Shown here one piece after another: positions 61,732-64,000 of a stretch of DNA of 64,000 bases (the stretch's first letter is position 1; every line of letters begins with the position of its first letter). Origin of the DNA: Aneurinibacillus tyrosinisolvens (GTDB lineage: Bacteria; Bacillota; Bacilli; Aneurinibacillales; Aneurinibacillaceae); assembly GCF_001015055.1 (NCBI RefSeq), contig NZ_BBWZ01000011.1:62001-126000 (forward strand). The letters run 5' to 3'. The position numbers and the translations under genes are program-made. The notes under the pieces were generated by a model. That model was not told the DNA's origin. It searched no databases and saw only the letters and a program-made list of their open reading frames with translations.

Positions 61732-62801
61732 GATTTCACCTCCTGGGCCAAACGGGCACACGCCAGCCTTATCTCTAAATAACTGAAATCCGCCCCTGCA
61801 GCTCGCTTGATTTCACCCAGCTTCTTCGTCCCCGTCTCTTTCATAATCGTATGAACCCGCTCAATTTTTTCGTTCGTCACAAAATCGGCCACATCATAGA
61901 AAGGATCAGCAATGGCGATTTCAACGATATGATCCTCGATTGTGCCGCGCTTTAGCCCTCTTCTCTTCCCTATCTCTTCAAGTGTGAGGCCTGCCGCAAG
62001 CAAAAGCTTGGTCTGCCTGGCGGTAGCTGTCAAGCCGTGATTGCCCATATCTTTATCCACGAGCCTAGACAAAACGCCATCGACGCTGCCTGAAGAGGGA
62101 AAACGCTCAGCAACAAGGCGGATGAGGTGCATACCCGCCCATTCCCCCGCATGCCCGAACAATTCCGCAATTTGCGAGAACGTTAGCCCCGTCTTGCGCT
62201 TCCCGCTTAGCCGCCGCAGTATAATTTGCTGTTCCCACGGGGCAAGCCCCTCCACCCATGCGGAAAGCTCATATTTAACCGTACCGGCTAACTCCTGCCT
62301 GTCCGGATACTGTGAAAGCAGCTGCTTTACCTCCTGCTGGATTTCTCTGTCCTCAATGACAGGGTAAAAATGCGAAGCCTGCTGGGTAATATGGGAGAGC
62401 GTCTGTACAAGCAATTGAAGTTTGCTCCATAAACGGATGGCGCGGACTTTATCGTGAACCGATGAGATGGACGCCAGGCATTCCTCGTAGTTGTATAAGG
62501 AATCGTATACAGCCAACTGCTCCTCTCCTTGAGGCGAACAATAAATGCTTTCTTTATTTGCATTAGGGTGAACGGTGAGCCACCCTGCGCTTATCGCGTC
62601 TTCTATTTCCTGTCTGACCTCTTCATTCGTTCGGTGCTGCATGATGCCATAAAGAATAGACACACCAAACAGGGCAGCATCTGTAATAACCTGGTTATTT
62701 TTTCGGCCGCGCAGCAAATGGACAACCGCCTGCGGAGATCGCTCTCCGGCAAAGCGCTGTGCCGCCAGCAAACAGAGGCCGGTATAAAATGGATTTTGCA
62801 T
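61728..62801 (-). CDS. ypbB: YpbB-like protein with C-terminal helix-turn-helix
   Basis: The 357-residue protein starts MQNPFYTGLCLLAA at ATG 62801 (GAGGG nine bases upstream). A TATC-type extension reaching 63035 overlaps the fer promoter and is rejected. The C-terminal region has a helix-turn-helix: LTATARQTKLLLAAGLTLEE and IGKRRGLKRGTIEDHIV. It matches ypbB by position next to recQ and fer, and overlaps the recQ start by 4 bases. Function is unknown; a role with RecQ is plausible. Confidence 0.8.
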   Translation of the reverse strand: MQNPFYTGLCLLAAQRFAGERSPQAVVHLLRGRKNNQVITDAALFGVSILYGIMQHRTNEEVRQEIEDAISAGWLTVHPNANKESIYCSPQGEEQLAVYDSLYNYEECLASISSVHDKVRAIRLWSKLQLLVQTLSHITQQASHFYPVIEDREIQQEVKQLLSQYPDRQELAGTVKYELSAWVEGLAPWEQQIILRRLSGKRKTGLTFSQIAELFGHAGEWAGMHLIRLVAERFPSSGSVDGVLSRLVDKDMGNHGLTATARQTKLLLAAGLTLEEIGKRRGLKRGTIEDHIVEIAIADPFYDVADFVTNEKIERVHTIMKETGTKKLGEIKRAAGADFSYLEIRLACARLAQEVKS

Positions 62802-62853
62802 TCTTTTCATCCCTCTAACCACTGGGGTATATTGCTTTATAATTTCATTATAG

Positions 62854-63219
<366 letters not shown>

Positions 63220-63230
63220 GATGATTTACT

Positions 63231-63290
63231 AACCCCGCGGGTGCTCTCTTCGTTTACATATATGCGCAGCACCGCGGGGTTTTATATTTT
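63231..63290 (+). terminator. Terminator of fer
   Basis: A long stem AACCCCGCGG-GTGCT with AGCAC-CGCGGGGTT, a loop of about 22 bases, and a T-rich tail on the plus strand. Confidence 0.85.
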
Positions 63291-63307
63291 CATGCCATGC
63301 AGCGCGT

Positions 63308-63345
63308 AAAAAGCCGGCCTTGATTCATTCAAGGCCGGCTTTTTT
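63308..63345. terminator. Bidirectional terminator
   Basis: A perfect 15-bp stem AAAAAGCCGGCCTTG/CAAGGCCGGCTTTTT with A and T runs at the ends. It could stop transcripts from fer on the plus strand and from the synthase gene on the minus strand. Confidence 0.88.
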
Positions 63346-63413
63346 GCGGTATAGAAAACTGCATGTTGCTTTAAAGTCATAAAGTTAGCTTCCCATCATG
63401 AGACGAATAAGCT

Positions 63414-64000
63414 TTACGCCCGCCTGGCTTCCGTTATTTGTTTAACGAGCCGGGTTACAGCAGCACGGCTAAGCTTTTCCTCGCCCGCCTCCAGGGCCTC
63501 AAGCGTGCCGTGCGCGAGAATGAGAGGAATCCGGCAAAAAGCAAGAATCGGTTCCAATGGAATGCTCTTTACATACTGATCCGCCAGGGCCAGGTTCCGC
63601 CGGGCATATGAGAACATGTCCGCCATCTCCCATCCATCAGGAAAAAAGTCTACTCCTCTGGATAAGTCTTCCGCACGATTGCGAATAATATTAACAGCCT
63701 GCAGGCCGCGGCCAAAGGCGATGGCCTGCTCCCGGTCCGTTTCTATATTATCATGCCACATCCAAATCTCTGACAGCATGACGCCAACTAAACCAGCCAC
63801 ATAGAACGTATAGTCATCCAAATCAGCTTCACTCTTAATTTGCCAGCCTTTTGAAACCCAGTCCGCCATGCCCTTGGACATCATCGCTGTTGCCTTTCTG
63901 ATGTTCGGTATGATGGATGGTGGACAAAGTTTCTGCCAATCTCCCAGGCGTAAGGTGACTTCGGGCAGGAAAGAGTGGTATGATGCAAATAATGCCATTA
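63414..64000 (-). CDS. Squalene/phytoene synthase family protein, 5' end outside window
   Basis: The last 194 codons are in the window; the true start lies beyond the right edge. The remaining part has DDYTFYVAGLVGVMLSEIW, and GLQAVNIIRNRAEDLSRGV with FFPDGW, typical of prenyl head-to-head synthases. The second acidic motif is NRAED instead of the usual DxxED, so the first Asp is Asn. The LxxFHxxL-type end-of-first-motif region near the right edge is similar to AxYHSFLPE. It likely makes a C30 or related isoprenoid such as dehydrosqualene. Confidence 0.8.
   Translation of the reverse strand, partial: MALFASYHSFLPEVTLRLGDWQKLCPPSIIPNIRKATAMMSKGMADWVSKGWQIKSEADLDDYTFYVAGLVGVMLSEIWMWHDNIETDREQAIAFGRGLQAVNIIRNRAEDLSRGVDFFPDGWEMADMFSYARRNLALADQYVKSIPLEPILAFCRIPLILAHGTLEALEAGEEKLSRAAVTRLVKQITEARRA

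Overview
The window reads as a chromosomal core segment of an endospore-forming Bacillales bacterium. The evidence is the spore genes (spoIVA, spoVIF, ypeB, prsW), a menaquinol:cytochrome c reductase, type II IPP isomerase, a TRAP-regulated trp operon and long synteny with Bacillus subtilis. The genus looks like an Aneurinibacillus/Brevibacillus relative; this is an inference from gene content, not a measured placement. Nearly everything is on the minus strand; only four genes (orphan 31576, ansA 44893, fer 63010 and possibly the repeat RNA) read on the plus strand.

Layout by coordinate. 1-2.6 kb: qcrABC plus ypiF. 2.7-6.7 kb: an IDEAL-domain protein, a protein of unknown function, the TPR protein YpiA, and an ECF sigma/anti-sigma pair. 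6.8-8.3 kb: a two-gene unit of a degenerate amidohydrolase-like protein and a membrane protein. 8.7-28.2 kb: the aromatic supraoperon, in transcription order hbs, folE, mtrB, hepS, menG, ubiA, ubiX, hepT, ndk, cheR, aroC, aroB, aroH, trpEDCFBA, hisC, tyrA, aroA. The trp part has its own SigA-type promoter, an 11-triplet TRAP target and an attenuator. 28.5-32.5 kb: spoIVA, a YphF-like lipoprotein, a 2Fe-2S protein, a DUF2768 protein, a plus-strand orphan with a SigK-like promoter, and spoVIF. 32.5-43.8 kb: gpsA, plsY, der, the YIEGIA pair, yphA, fni, rpsA, plsC, cmk, ypfB, ypfA, ypeB. 43.9-50.9 kb: a small zinc ribbon, prsW, ansA, ypdA, gudB, a DnaG/DnaB-like fusion, and a MecA/YpbH adaptor. 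51.2-56.9 kb: a small alarmone synthetase, a two-polypeptide 2-oxoacid:ferredoxin oxidoreductase and a TrxR-like flavoprotein. 57-64 kb: an XPB helicase, LysM and CPBP proteins, recQ, ypbB, ferredoxin and a partial squalene/phytoene synthase.

The genes work together mainly in respiration and menaquinone supply (qcr, hepS/T, menG, ubiA/ubiX), aromatic amino acid synthesis (aro, trp, hisC, tyrA, folate via folE) and sporulation. UbiA and UbiX homologues sit between menG and hepT, which suggests the futalosine-type menaquinone route.

The most novel items are a structured intergenic repeat present twice (8.4 and 50.1 kb) with a GNRA tetraloop and compensating stem changes, a Twinkle/T7-gp4-like primase-helicase fusion in a housekeeping neighbourhood, an intact but metal-ligand-less amidohydrolase, and a MITE-like element that encodes the C-terminus of the alarmone synthetase. 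aroB and recQ are each broken by one frameshift, and qcrC probably is too; homopolymer sequencing errors are a serious alternative to real decay.
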